From Pseudorhodoferax sp. Leaf267 (GTDB taxonomy: Bacteria > Pseudomonadota > Gammaproteobacteria > Burkholderiales > Burkholderiaceae_C), in contig NZ_LMMV01000008.1 of assembly GCF_001422405.1 (NCBI RefSeq), forward strand, positions 1-41,813: DNA of 41,813 bases, written 5' to 3'. The notes under the pieces were generated by a model, which was not told the DNA's origin, made no database searches, and saw nothing but the letters and a program-made list of their open reading frames with translations. The translations under genes and the position numbers were made by a program. How positions within the stretch are numbered: the stretch's first letter is position 1; every line of letters begins with the position of its first letter. This document shows positions 16,864 to 26,068 of this stretch, in pieces.

Positions 16864-18642
16864 ATGCCATTGACCTTGGAGCAGATCAACGCCGCCACGC
16901 AGCCCGAATTCACGGCGCTGCTGGAGGGCACGTACGAGCACTCGCCCTGGGTGGCCGAGGCGGCCTGGGCGGCGCGGCCGTTCGCCTCGCTGGCCGCGCT
17001 CAAGCAGGCGCTGGCCCAAGCGGTGCGCGATGCCGGGCGCGAGCGGCAGCTGGGGCTGATCCGCGCCCACCCCGAGCTGGCGGGCAAGGCCATGGCCGCC
17101 AACACGCTGACCGCTGAGTCCACCAACGAGCAGAACAAGGCCGGCCTGACCAACTGCACGCCCGAGGAAATGGCGCTGATCAGCGGCCTCAACACCGCCT
17201 ACCTCGCGCGCTTCGACTTCCCGTTCATCCTGCCCGTGCGCGGGCCGCGCGGCACGGGGCTGAACAAGCAGCAGATCATCGCCACCGTGCAGCGCCGGCT
17301 GGAGAACCACCCCGACTACGAGTTCGCCGAGGCATTGCGCGCGATCCACCGCATCGCCGAGATCCGGCTGGACGACAAGTTCGGCCATTCGCCCACCCTG
17401 GGCAACCAGGTCTGGGACTGGGCCGAGCAGCTGGCCGCGCACAGCGACCCGGGCTACGCCGAGCGCGGCGAGCTGACCGTCACCTACCTCACCGACGCAC
17501 ACCGCGCCGCCGCCGCGCAACTGGCCGCCTGGATGCGCGAGGACTGCGGTTTCGACGAAGTGAACATCGACGCCGTGGGCAACGTGGTCGGCGTCTACCA
17601 CGGCACGGACCGCGCTGCACCGCGCCTGTTGACCGGCAGCCACTACGACACCGTGCGCAACGGCGGCAAGTACGACGGCCGCCTGGGCATCCTGGTGCCC
17701 ATGGCCTGCGTGCGCGAGCTGCACCGCGCGGGCCGGCGGCTGCCCTACGGCTTCGAGGTCGTGGGCTTTGCGGAAGAGGAGGGCCAGCGCTACAAGGCCG
17801 TGTTCCTGGGCTCGGGCGCGCTGACGGGCGACTTCGACATGAATTGGCTCACGCAGAAGGATGCCGACGGCATCACCATGGACGAGGCCATCCGCCACGC
17901 CGGCCGTTCGCCAGCCGACATCGCCGCGCTCAAGCGCGACCCCGCCAAGTACCAAGGCTTCGTCGAAGTCCACATCGAGCAGGGCCCGGTGCTCAACGAG
18001 CTGGATCTGCCGCTGGGCATCGTCACCTCGATCAACGGCAGCGTGCGCTACGTGGGCGAGGTCATCGGCATGGCCAGCCATGCCGGCACCACGCCGATGG
18101 ACCGGCGGCGCGACGCGGCGGCGGCCGTGGCCGAGCTCGTGCTGTTCATGGAAAAGCGTGGCGGCAGCGAGCCGAACCTCGTGGCCACCGTCGGCATGCT
18201 GGAAGTGCCCAGCGGCTCGATCAACGTGATACCAGGCCGCTGCAAGTTTAGCCTGGACATTCGCGCCACCACCAACGAGGCCCGCGACGCCTGCGAGCGC
18301 GACGTGCTGGCGGAGCTCCGATCCATCTGCGAACGCCGCGGTGTGCATTACAAGGTCGAGGAGACCATGCGTGCCTCGGCCGCGCCCAGCGCCGCCATCT
18401 GGCAAGACCGCTGGGAGCGCGCCGTGCAAGCCCAGGGCCTGCCGCTGTACCGCATGCCCAGCGGGGCGGGGCACGACGCCATGAAGCTGCACGAACTCAT
18501 GCCGCAGGCCATGCTGTTCGTGCGCGGCGAGAACGCGGGCATCAGCCACAACCCGCTGGAATCGACGACCAACCACGACATGGAACTCAGCGTGCGCGCG
18601 TTCCAGCACCTTCTTGACCAACTCGCGAGCGAACCACGATGA
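16864..18642 (+). CDS. OHCU decarboxylase fused to allantoate amidohydrolase
   Basis: A 592-residue fusion. Residues about 1-170 are UraD: HPELAGKAMAANTLTAEST carries the catalytic His, followed by FDFPFILPVRG and the helical RRLENHPDYEFAEALRAI. About 175-592 is an M20 allantoate amidohydrolase: GSHYDTVRNGGKYDGRLG gives the first His and the bridging Asp, EEEGQR the catalytic Glu and ligand, VEVHIEQGPVLNE a third ligand, and SGAGHDAMKLHEL plus GISHNPLEST the C-terminal part. One protein thus does OHCU to S-allantoin and allantoate to ureidoglycine/ureidoglycolate, the steps on either side of PuuE. The ATG at 16864 is 2 bp after the puuE stop; open sequence upstream of it is the puuE shadow frame. 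It overlaps the next gene by 4 bp. Confidence 0.94.
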   Translation: MPLTLEQINAATQPEFTALLEGTYEHSPWVAEAAWAARPFASLAALKQALAQAVRDAGRERQLGLIRAHPELAGKAMAANTLTAESTNEQNKAGLTNCTPEEMALISGLNTAYLARFDFPFILPVRGPRGTGLNKQQIIATVQRRLENHPDYEFAEALRAIHRIAEIRLDDKFGHSPTLGNQVWDWAEQLAAHSDPGYAERGELTVTYLTDAHRAAAAQLAAWMREDCGFDEVNIDAVGNVVGVYHGTDRAAPRLLTGSHYDTVRNGGKYDGRLGILVPMACVRELHRAGRRLPYGFEVVGFAEEEGQRYKAVFLGSGALTGDFDMNWLTQKDADGITMDEAIRHAGRSPADIAALKRDPAKYQGFVEVHIEQGPVLNELDLPLGIVTSINGSVRYVGEVIGMASHAGTTPMDRRRDAAAAVAELVLFMEKRGGSEPNLVATVGMLEVPSGSINVIPGRCKFSLDIRATTNEARDACERDVLAELRSICERRGVHYKVEETMRASAAPSAAIWQDRWERAVQAQGLPLYRMPSGAGHDAMKLHELMPQAMLFVRGENAGISHNPLESTTNHDMELSVRAFQHLLDQLASEPR

Positions 18643-19877
18643 GCACGAACACTTCCTACGCCGCACTCGACCAATGGATCGACGCGCATTTCGACGAACA
18701 GGTGCAGTTCCTGCAGGCCCTGGTGCAGGTGCCCACGGACACGCCGCCCGGCAACAACACGCCGCATGCGCTGCGCACGGCCGAGCTGCTCAAGGGCTAC
18801 GGCTTCGAGGGCCAGACGCATGAGGTACCGGCAGAGACGGTCAAAGCCCATGGCCTCGAGTCCATTACCAACCTGGTCGTGCAGCGCCGATATGGCGACG
18901 GCGGCCGTGTCGTGGCGCTGAACGCGCACGGCGACGTGGTGCCGCCCGGCGAAGGCTGGACGCGCAAGCCCTACGGCGGCGAGGTGGTGGACGGCAAGCT
19001 CTACGGCCGCGCCTCGGCCGTCAGCAAGTGCGACTTCTCGACCTTCAGCTTCGCCGTGCGCGCGCTCGAAGCCGCTGGCGTTCCGCTCAAGGGCGGCGTG
19101 GACCTGCTGTTCACCTACGACGAGGAATTCGGCGGCGAGCTCGGCCCGCAATGGCTGCTCGACAAAGGCATCACCAAGCCCGATCTCGAAATCGCCGCCG
19201 GCTTCAGCTACCAGGTCGTCACCGCGCACAACGGCTGCCTGCAGCTCGAAGTGACGGTGCACGGCAAGATGGGCCACGCGGCCGTGCCCGAGACGGCGGT
19301 GGATGCGCTGCAGGCCGCCACCCGCGTGCTGACCGCGCTGTACGCCCAGAACGGTGAGCTCAAGAAGACCAAGAGCGCGGTGAAGGGCATCAACTCCGGC
19401 TACATCAACGTGGGCCAGATCAATGGCGGCACCAACACCAACGTGGTGCCCGGCACCGTGGTGCTGAAGGTGGATCGCCGCATGATTCCTGAAGAGGATC
19501 CCGTGGCGGTCGAGGCTGCGTTGCGCCAGCTGATCGAGCAGGCGGCCAGTGGGCAGGTCGGCATCAAGGTCGACATCAAGCGCCTGCTGCTGGCCCGCTC
19601 CATGGTGCCGCTGGCGGGCAACGCACCGCTGGTCGATTCGCTGTGCCGCCACGCCACCGAGCTATTCGGCGAGACGGTCGAGGCCTCGGGCACGCCGCTG
19701 TACACGGATGCGCGCCTGTTCAGCGAGCGCGGCATCCCGGCCGTGATCTACGGCGCCGGGCCGCGCACGGTGCTGGAATCGAACGCCAAGCGGGCCGACG
19801 AACACATCGTGCTGGAAGACCTGCGCCGCGCGACCAAGGTCGTGGCGCGCACATTGCTGGATCTGCTCAAGGCGTGA
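18639..19877 (+). CDS. M20-family (ArgE/DapE-like) amidohydrolase
   Basis: A 412-residue di-metal hydrolase-like protein. Seen: metal-site start VALNAHGDVVPPGEGW (H97, D99), FTYDEEFGGELGP (E162/E163), YTDARLFSERGIPAVIYGAGP, and the last His in KRADEHIVLED. The usual GRGxxDMKGG bridging-Asp motif is instead LYGRASAVSKCDFS, with Val128 at the expected Asp and D132 four residues on. The start ATG lies inside the uraD::allC stop (ATGA overlap), implying translational coupling and a job in the same pathway. Candidates are removal of an acyl or carbamoyl group from an allantoate-derived intermediate. A direct ureidoglycolate role is unproven. The family call is firm; the substrate is unknown. Confidence 0.85.
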   Translation: MSTNTSYAALDQWIDAHFDEQVQFLQALVQVPTDTPPGNNTPHALRTAELLKGYGFEGQTHEVPAETVKAHGLESITNLVVQRRYGDGGRVVALNAHGDVVPPGEGWTRKPYGGEVVDGKLYGRASAVSKCDFSTFSFAVRALEAAGVPLKGGVDLLFTYDEEFGGELGPQWLLDKGITKPDLEIAAGFSYQVVTAHNGCLQLEVTVHGKMGHAAVPETAVDALQAATRVLTALYAQNGELKKTKSAVKGINSGYINVGQINGGTNTNVVPGTVVLKVDRRMIPEEDPVAVEAALRQLIEQAASGQVGIKVDIKRLLLARSMVPLAGNAPLVDSLCRHATELFGETVEASGTPLYTDARLFSERGIPAVIYGAGPRTVLESNAKRADEHIVLEDLRRATKVVARTLLDLLKA

Positions 19878-19967
19878 TCCCGGCCAGGGACGTGAAGAAG
19901 GGCGGTGCCCGCGCGATCGCCGCCACCAGGATCGTGAGTTAAAAAAACGCCGGCTTTCAGGCAGACA

Positions 19968-19997
19968 GCGGCTGCAGACGCCCGGGTCTGCAGCCGC
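19968..19997. other. 12-bp perfect inverted repeat
   Basis: GCGGCTGCAGAC (19968-19979), loop GCCCGG, GTCTGCAGCCGC (19986-19997). It sits 91 bp after the M20 gene and 91 bp before the GGDEF-EAL start. It has no T-run on the rightward side; leftward, seven Ts lie about 20 bp beyond. It could be a terminator-like end of the purine operon or an operator. Confidence 0.6.
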
Positions 19998-20087
19998 GTC
20001 GTATGTGCCCTGGGCGCGGTCGCGACTGCAGCGCCAAGTGTTTTGTGGTATGCACGGCATTCCTTTGCCTCAATCGAGAGGAATGCT

Positions 20088-22499
20088 GTGGACAAGTCGA
20101 CAGGTATGCAATGGGCTGGGCTGCGGGGCTGCTGGGCTTTGCCGGACGCCACGGCCCAGGTCCGCGCTGCGCTGCTCAATGGACAGCTGCGCAACCTGCT
20201 GCGCGTCGTGCCCTGGTTCGCGGCCTCCAACGTCTACACCGCCGGCGCCGTCTTCTACACGTTGTGGCCCTTCGTGCACGGCCGGCCCTGGCTGCCCTGG
20301 CTGGCGGGCCTCGTGCTCGCGCACCTGGCCTGGGCCGGCCATGCCATGCTGACCGTGCGGCGGGTGCAGCGCACAGGCCAGCTGCTGGACATGCGCGATA
20401 TGTACCTGTCGGCGGGGTGGTGCGCCTGCTGCGCGCTGGTCTGCGGCCTGGGCATCTACGGCGGCGCGCTGCTGGCGGGTGACGATGCCAGCCGCCTGTT
20501 GCTGAGCGCCTACACGCCTGGCCTGATCGCCACCGGCGTGCTGGTCGGCATCACCACGCCGCTGCTGTCGTTCATCTGGCTGGCGATCCTGACGGTGGCG
20601 GCCTGCCTCATGGTGGCGCAGCTCGACTTCCTGGCGCAGGGCATGACCATCGTGCTGCTGTGCTGCTACGCCTTCATCCTGACCGTGGCGCTGCTGTTCG
20701 CCTCGCGCCTGTTCGTCAAGCGCATCGAGGCCGAGCAGGCCACCGAACAGGAGCGCCAGATCGTCGGCTTGCTGCTGCGCGACTTCGAAACCGATGCGCG
20801 CGACTGGCTGTGGGAAAGCCGGCCCTCGGGCGAGCTCACCCGCGTGGGCGTGCGGCTGTGCGAGCTGCTCGGTCGCAGCCAGGACGAGCTGCTCGGTCAG
20901 CCGCTGGGCACGCTGTTTTCGCAAGCGCGTCTGCTCAGCGTGGGCAGCGACGTCGAGGTCGGCCCGCACGCGCTGGGCCGTCTGATGGCGGTCTGCCAGC
21001 CTTTCAATGGCCTGGTGATGGAAGCGCGCGTACAAGGCGAGCTGCGCAGCTGGGCGCTCAGCGCCAGGCCGCTGGTGGGCGCCGACGGCGCGTGGACCGG
21101 CTGGCGCGGCGTGGGCGTGGATGTGTCGGACGCGCGTGCCCGCGAGGCCGAAAGCGCCGTGCGCGAGTACCACCTGCATTACCTGGCGCACCACGACGCG
21201 CTGACCGGCCTGCCCAACCGCCGCGCGTTCCTGGACGAGGCCGAGAAGGAGCAGGCCACGCAAGGCCGCTGGGCCCTGGCCCTGGTGGACCTGGACCACT
21301 TCAAGACCGTCAACGAGAGCCTGGGCCACGCGGCGGGCGACGAGCTGCTGTGCTCCGTTGCGCGGCGCCTGCGCAAGGCCACGCAGGGTGGCGATGCACT
21401 CGCGCGTCTGGGGGGCGACGAATTCGCGCTGGTGCTGCGCCACCTGCCCGCCCAAGGCTGCGAGGCCGAGATCGAGCGGCGCCTGGGCCACGTGCTCGAC
21501 GCCCTGCGCGTGCAGGAGCGCATCGGCGAGTACCGCGTCGACGTGCGCGCCAGCATCGGCGCGGCCTGGACCAACGGCGCGCTGACGGCCGGCGACCTGC
21601 TGCGCCAGGCCGACACCGCGCTGTACGTGGCCAAGAACGGCGGGCGCGACGCGCTGCGCCTGCATGCGCCCGGCATGAGCGACCGCCTGCGCGAACGGCT
21701 GGCCATGGTCAGCGACCTATCGCTGGCCGTCGAGCTGGACCAGTTCGACGTGGAATACATGGGGCTGCGCGACGCAGGCTCGCTGCGCGTGCAGGGTTAC
21801 GAGGCCCTGGTGCGCTGGCGCCATCCACGCCACGGCCGCCTGTCACCGGCGTTTTTCATCCCGGTGGCCGAGGAGTCCGGCATCGTGGTGCAGATCGGCA
21901 TGTGGGTGCTGGAGCGCGCGTGCCGCGATGCGCTGGCCTGGCCGCACGACACGCTGGTGGCCGTGAACGTGTCGCCCGTGCAACTGGCCCTGCCGCGCTT
22001 CGTCGAGTCGGTCATGGAGGTGCTGCAGCGGGTGGGCCTGCCGCCGTCGCGGCTGGAGCTCGAAGTGACCGAGACCGCGCTGACGCGCGACGCCGGCAGT
22101 GCGCGCACGGCGCTGCAGCGGCTGCGCGCGCTGGGCGTGCGCACCGCCATCGACGATTTCGGCGTCGGCTATTCGTCGATGGCACAGCTGCGCGAGCTGC
22201 CGTTCGACCGCATCAAGCTGGACCAGTCGTTTGCGGCCGCGCTGCTGCGCGAGCAGGCGGGCGGCATGACGCATTCCATCATCGCCTCGGTCGTCCTGCT
22301 GGCCAACACCATGCGGCTGGACGTCACGGCCGAAGGCGTGGAGCAGGCCGAGCAGCTTCGTACGCTGCGCGCGCTGGGCTGCCCCACGGTGCAGGGCCAC
22401 CTGTTCGGGCTGCCGGCCGGTGCAGACAGCGTGGGTGGCCGGCACCGCCTGGCCACCGCGCCGGCCGGCGCGCAGGTCGTGGTGCAGCCGGCGGCGTAG
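20088..22499 (+). CDS. Membrane PAS-GGDEF-EAL cyclic-di-GMP protein
   Basis: An 803-residue protein. N-terminal residues about 35-225 hold roughly six membrane helices, followed by a PAS at about 245-365. GGDEF at about 375-545 has an intact LARLGGDEFALVL and so predicts diguanylate cyclase activity. EAL at about 555-795 has EALVRWRHPRHG, VAVNVSPVQLA, LEVTETAL, IDDFGVGYSSM, IKLDQSF and TAEGVEQ, so the phosphodiesterase residues look complete. The inhibitory RxxD site before GGDEF reads QGGD, so product inhibition is probably lost. The GTG at 20088 is preferred because AGAGGA lies five bases upstream; ATG 20106 is an alternative. It probably senses a membrane or redox signal. It stands alone in its transcription unit. 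Confidence 0.93.
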   Translation: MDKSTGMQWAGLRGCWALPDATAQVRAALLNGQLRNLLRVVPWFAASNVYTAGAVFYTLWPFVHGRPWLPWLAGLVLAHLAWAGHAMLTVRRVQRTGQLLDMRDMYLSAGWCACCALVCGLGIYGGALLAGDDASRLLLSAYTPGLIATGVLVGITTPLLSFIWLAILTVAACLMVAQLDFLAQGMTIVLLCCYAFILTVALLFASRLFVKRIEAEQATEQERQIVGLLLRDFETDARDWLWESRPSGELTRVGVRLCELLGRSQDELLGQPLGTLFSQARLLSVGSDVEVGPHALGRLMAVCQPFNGLVMEARVQGELRSWALSARPLVGADGAWTGWRGVGVDVSDARAREAESAVREYHLHYLAHHDALTGLPNRRAFLDEAEKEQATQGRWALALVDLDHFKTVNESLGHAAGDELLCSVARRLRKATQGGDALARLGGDEFALVLRHLPAQGCEAEIERRLGHVLDALRVQERIGEYRVDVRASIGAAWTNGALTAGDLLRQADTALYVAKNGGRDALRLHAPGMSDRLRERLAMVSDLSLAVELDQFDVEYMGLRDAGSLRVQGYEALVRWRHPRHGRLSPAFFIPVAEESGIVVQIGMWVLERACRDALAWPHDTLVAVNVSPVQLALPRFVESVMEVLQRVGLPPSRLELEVTETALTRDAGSARTALQRLRALGVRTAIDDFGVGYSSMAQLRELPFDRIKLDQSFAAALLREQAGGMTHSIIASVVLLANTMRLDVTAEGVEQAEQLRTLRALGCPTVQGHLFGLPAGADSVGGRHRLATAPAGAQVVVQPAA

Positions 22500-22622
22500 T
22501 GGGGCCCGAAGGCACGGCGTGAGGCGCACCGAGGCGCTACGAGCTGGCGATCCCGCAGATGCGGCGCATCCCGGTCGATCAGGTCCGCCGCCACTGGCCG
22601 CGGCGCCACGTGCGGTATCGCA

Positions 22623-24644
22623 TTACAGCGGCGAGCGCAGGCGCAGCTCGGGCTCGGGGCCGGGGCGGGTGGGCTGCGCCTGGGCTTGCGACAGGACGTT
22701 CTCCAGCCGTTCCAGTTCCAGCAGCAGGGCCTGCAGCTCTCGGGCCTGCTCGCCGTTCAGCAGCGCGTGGTTGCTGCGCCGTCCCATGGGTTGCTGCACC
22801 GTGGACTTGGCGCGCGCGATCAGCGCGGCCATGGGTGTGGCGTGTGCGGGCCATGCGGCATTCGCCGCCAGGCCCGTGAGGCGCTCGCGCAGGCCGTTGA
22901 CCAGCAGTTGCAGGCGCACCAGGCGTTGGTCGCGCCACGCGGGCGTGTGTCCGTCGTCGCCTTCGGCGAACTGCTGGACGAAACGTTTGCCTGCCGTCGT
23001 ACCGTAGCGACCGGCCATGTCCAGGATCTGCTGGCGTGACATCGCGATGTGCAAGCCGCCTTCGTCGGGCGCGAGAAGCATGCGCGCGACCCGGGTGCGC
23101 ACATGCGGCAGGCGCATGCTGGTTCTGTCGCGCCAGTCCTTGGCCGCCATCACGACGCCCAGCAGAAAGCCGGACAGCAACGACATGTCGGGCCGATGAT
23201 CCGCTGCATCGGGCGACGCACCGGGCGCCGCGGGCGCGGCCGGCCGGGTCCGCGGGTCGAAGCGGTTCCAGTTGTCGCCCCAGCCTTTGTCGATGAAGTC
23301 GGGCAGCCACACGTCGCCGTAGTCATACGGGCCCTTGCTGTCCAGCCACAGGCCGAAGGTCGGCCAGCGCGGCACGGACTCATCGAAAAAGTGGATGGGA
23401 AAGTTGGAGGAAATCCCGCCGTCGCTGAACCAGCAGGGGCGCAGCTTGCGTTGCCCGCGCGGCGCCTCGTAGTCGATGGCCCACAGCGGCACGGCGGAGA
23501 ACAGGAGCGGGAAGCTCAAGCTGAGCCGTGCCGCCACGACCACGGGCAGGTCGGCCGTGGGCAGTTCCAGCAGCCCCTGCGCCTGGGCCTCGGACAGCGA
23601 GGGGTCGGAACCGTGCGCAGGGCTGGGTTCGTAGGGGCGCGCCACCAGTTCCAGCGCATCGAGCACAGCCTGCGGAAAGTAGTCCTTCCATTCATCACGG
23701 CTGTAGAACAGCCGGCTGGTCTGGTCGGCCAGCGGCAGCCGGTAAGGCCGCCCGTGGGTCACGTTGGTCGTGATCATGCGCAGGTCGATGGTGCGCTTGT
23801 CGACCGGGTCGTCTTCGGTGCGGCGCTCGGGCGCCGCACCGCGATAGGCGGGTGCGCTCCAGAGGTCGCGGAAGGTGAGCGGACGGTCGGTGTCCTGCAG
23901 CCCTGCGCAGGCCTGGATGCCCTCGTGCAGCCACTCCGACAACCCCGGGCGGCGGCCTTCCGGCCCGGGTGCCTCCATCGTTCCCCCTTTGCACAGCCCG
24001 AGCCCGTTGCCAACCAGCCCGCAGCGCACGTCGCCCCACACCGCCAGCCCCAATCCGGCAAGGCCGCCGAGCGGTACGGACAGCGCATGGCCGATGGGCC
24101 CTGCGCCGTCCACGGCCGCCAGCGCAAGCCCCGCCAGCGCACCCAGGCCGCTGGGCCAGCGGTAGACAGTCAGCACTGCAGCGGCCACCGTGGGCCATCC
24201 GCCCACCGCACGGCCAGGCTTGCCTGCGCGCCGACCGCGGGCCAGGCGGCCCCAGAGTTCGATGAGCCGCCGGCCGCGCCGGTGGGTCTGGAATAGCGAC
24301 AGCATGCGGGTGCGGCCGTCCGGCAGCATCTCGCCCAGGGCCGCCGGCGTGCGGCGCAAAGCTTCGAACGGCGCGTCGCAGCCGGTGCGGCGGCCGTACT
24401 CCGACGCCGCGGCCAGCGCCGCCGCCATCGCACCGACCGAGGTGCCGCCGATGCTCTGGAAGCGGTAGACCCGCGCGAGCTCGACGATCGCCCATGGGTA
24501 GACCACGCCGCTGGCCACGCCGCCGGTCAGCACCAGATCGCAGAAGCGGTCGATGGGCGGCTCTTCATCCACCGGTGGCGGCACGGCACACACGTCGTCG
24601 CCCGGTGGGATCTCCTTGCGCTGCGGCGTTTGCGGGGCCGTCAT
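22623..24644 (-). CDS. Patatin-like phospholipase with central hydrophobic segment
   Basis: A 673-residue patatin-fold lipid acyl hydrolase. Seen: oxyanion-hole glycines LVLTGGVASGVVYPWAI (about 38-53), nucleophile elbow GGTSVGAM with Ser69, and catalytic Asp408 in FSDGGISSNFP. Between these is an unusually long insertion with hydrophobic stretches at about 150-175 and 185-215 that may associate with membrane. The C-terminal 200 residues are helical and end in a coiled-coil-like QARELQALLLELERLENVL. Standard bacterial patatins are about 300-400 residues, so this is a large variant. The start codon overlaps the stop of the DyP gene (ATGA). It is last in a run with a P450-like protein and a DyP peroxidase, suggesting lipid substrates or a membrane-directed effector. 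Confidence 0.9.
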   Translation of the reverse strand: MTAPQTPQRKEIPPGDDVCAVPPPVDEEPPIDRFCDLVLTGGVASGVVYPWAIVELARVYRFQSIGGTSVGAMAAALAAASEYGRRTGCDAPFEALRRTPAALGEMLPDGRTRMLSLFQTHRRGRRLIELWGRLARGRRAGKPGRAVGGWPTVAAAVLTVYRWPSGLGALAGLALAAVDGAGPIGHALSVPLGGLAGLGLAVWGDVRCGLVGNGLGLCKGGTMEAPGPEGRRPGLSEWLHEGIQACAGLQDTDRPLTFRDLWSAPAYRGAAPERRTEDDPVDKRTIDLRMITTNVTHGRPYRLPLADQTSRLFYSRDEWKDYFPQAVLDALELVARPYEPSPAHGSDPSLSEAQAQGLLELPTADLPVVVAARLSLSFPLLFSAVPLWAIDYEAPRGQRKLRPCWFSDGGISSNFPIHFFDESVPRWPTFGLWLDSKGPYDYGDVWLPDFIDKGWGDNWNRFDPRTRPAAPAAPGASPDAADHRPDMSLLSGFLLGVVMAAKDWRDRTSMRLPHVRTRVARMLLAPDEGGLHIAMSRQQILDMAGRYGTTAGKRFVQQFAEGDDGHTPAWRDQRLVRLQLLVNGLRERLTGLAANAAWPAHATPMAALIARAKSTVQQPMGRRSNHALLNGEQARELQALLLELERLENVLSQAQAQPTRPGPEPELRLRSPL

Positions 24645-26068
24645 CGGACCGCCTTGGCGGCGCGCGCTGCAGCGTGGTGGGGCAAGGGTCCACCCGGCGG
24701 ATCTTCAGCGTCCCGCTCCAGCCACATGCGGTTGTCGGCGATGCCCTCCAGGGTGGGCAGGCTGGGGTAGAACAGGTAGGCCACGCCCAGGGTGCGGGTG
24801 AAAGGCTGCAGCCCGTGGAGCCGCAGGGGCGGCTGGCCCGCGCGCGGGATCTCGTAGGGCCCATCGTCGGATGCGTGCGCTCCGATCAAGGGGTCGCGGG
24901 CGCCGCCGCGGTCTTGGCTTCCCATCGGCACGCGGTCGGCCCACTGGCCCAGCAGGTGTTCGTACTGGTCTTCGATGCTGGCGCAGAAGAACAGCCCCAT
25001 GAGGCCGGGCTTGCGGCACTCCGGCAAGGTGTAGGGCATGCCGCGGCGCAGCAGCGCGCGCGAGCGCAGGCCATGCACCAGGTTGTCGCCGCGCGGATTC
25101 ATGCGGCGCATGTGGCTGCCAAAGGGGCAACCGATGCCTTGCGGGTCCGCGGTGTAGTCGAATGCGTCTGTCGCCAGGGCCTTGGGATGGCCGACCGGGG
25201 TGCCGCCTGGATAGCGTCCGCAGAGCTTGGCCTTCAGCTCGTCCGGCTGAAGGCCCGTCAGCGCCGAGGCCTCGGCCACGAACGCCTCGAACGCTGCCAC
25301 GTTCTGTTCGATCTGGTGCAGGACGCCGAAACTGCCTTCGTGGAAGAACGCGCGCACGGGTGCGGGCCAGACCGTGCGGCCCGGCCCGGCGATCCAGGGG
25401 TTGGCGCCAGAGTCCTGTGCCATGCCCAGCACGAACTCGCCAGCCGCATGGCCGGGTGCGCAAGGGTCGTGGGCGCGGCCGCACGGCCAGCCTTCGATGC
25501 CCACACGCGTGAGCCCGTCGCGGTACCCGAAGTGCACCCACTGCTCGTCCTGTGCCGCCGGGCTGCCGTCGGGCCGCAGCGCCAGCCGGCGCGCCAGCGG
25601 TAGCGGCATCACGTCCACGCCGGCCTGCGCTGCCCGTTCGCACACCCGCCGACGCATGTCCTGCATGCGCGCTTCGTGCCTGCCGTGCAGGCTGAGCACC
25701 GCATCCAGCGTGGTGTGCGCGAACACGGGATCCCACCGCTGCGGCGCATCGTTGCCCGTGATACCCAGATGCTGGGCCGCGCGCCTGGACGCACTGCTGG
25801 AAAAGGCGGGGGACTTCAACGCGAACCGCGCCAGCACGTGGGGCGGCACCCTGGCGTTTTCCAACCCGCGCCGGCTGAAGCCCAGGCTCAGCTGCACGAA
25901 GGGCTGCCCCTGCAGCGCACCCTCTGGCCACAGCGCGTCCTGTCGCAGCAGCTGCAGGAAGCGCTGCGGCGAGGACCCGGGGCCGAAGCACAGCACCAGG
26001 TGTTGCGCCGCCTCCCACCGGTTGCCGTGCAGCACGATGCGCTGCACGCCTGCGAACGGCCGGCTCAT
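24641..26068 (-). CDS. DyP-type heme peroxidase
   Basis: A 475-residue dye-decolorising peroxidase-family protein. Seen: the GxxDG motif in HFGYRDGLTRVG (G181-G185, distal Asp184), the proximal-heme-ligand region CPFGSHMRRMNPRGDN (His319), RRGMPY about 22 residues on with a candidate distal Arg, and GLMGLFFCASIEDQYEHLLG near the C-terminus. No Tat or Sec signal is present, so it is predicted cytoplasmic. The length and the CPFGSH/RRGMPY arrangement resemble the larger C/D-type DyPs. The ATG at 26068 overlaps the upstream P450-like stop and its own stop overlaps the patatin start, so three genes are translationally coupled. The substrate is unknown. Confidence 0.92.
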   Translation of the reverse strand: MSRPFAGVQRIVLHGNRWEAAQHLVLCFGPGSSPQRFLQLLRQDALWPEGALQGQPFVQLSLGFSRRGLENARVPPHVLARFALKSPAFSSSASRRAAQHLGITGNDAPQRWDPVFAHTTLDAVLSLHGRHEARMQDMRRRVCERAAQAGVDVMPLPLARRLALRPDGSPAAQDEQWVHFGYRDGLTRVGIEGWPCGRAHDPCAPGHAAGEFVLGMAQDSGANPWIAGPGRTVWPAPVRAFFHEGSFGVLHQIEQNVAAFEAFVAEASALTGLQPDELKAKLCGRYPGGTPVGHPKALATDAFDYTADPQGIGCPFGSHMRRMNPRGDNLVHGLRSRALLRRGMPYTLPECRKPGLMGLFFCASIEDQYEHLLGQWADRVPMGSQDRGGARDPLIGAHASDDGPYEIPRAGQPPLRLHGLQPFTRTLGVAYLFYPSLPTLEGIADNRMWLERDAEDPPGGPLPHHAAARAAKAVR

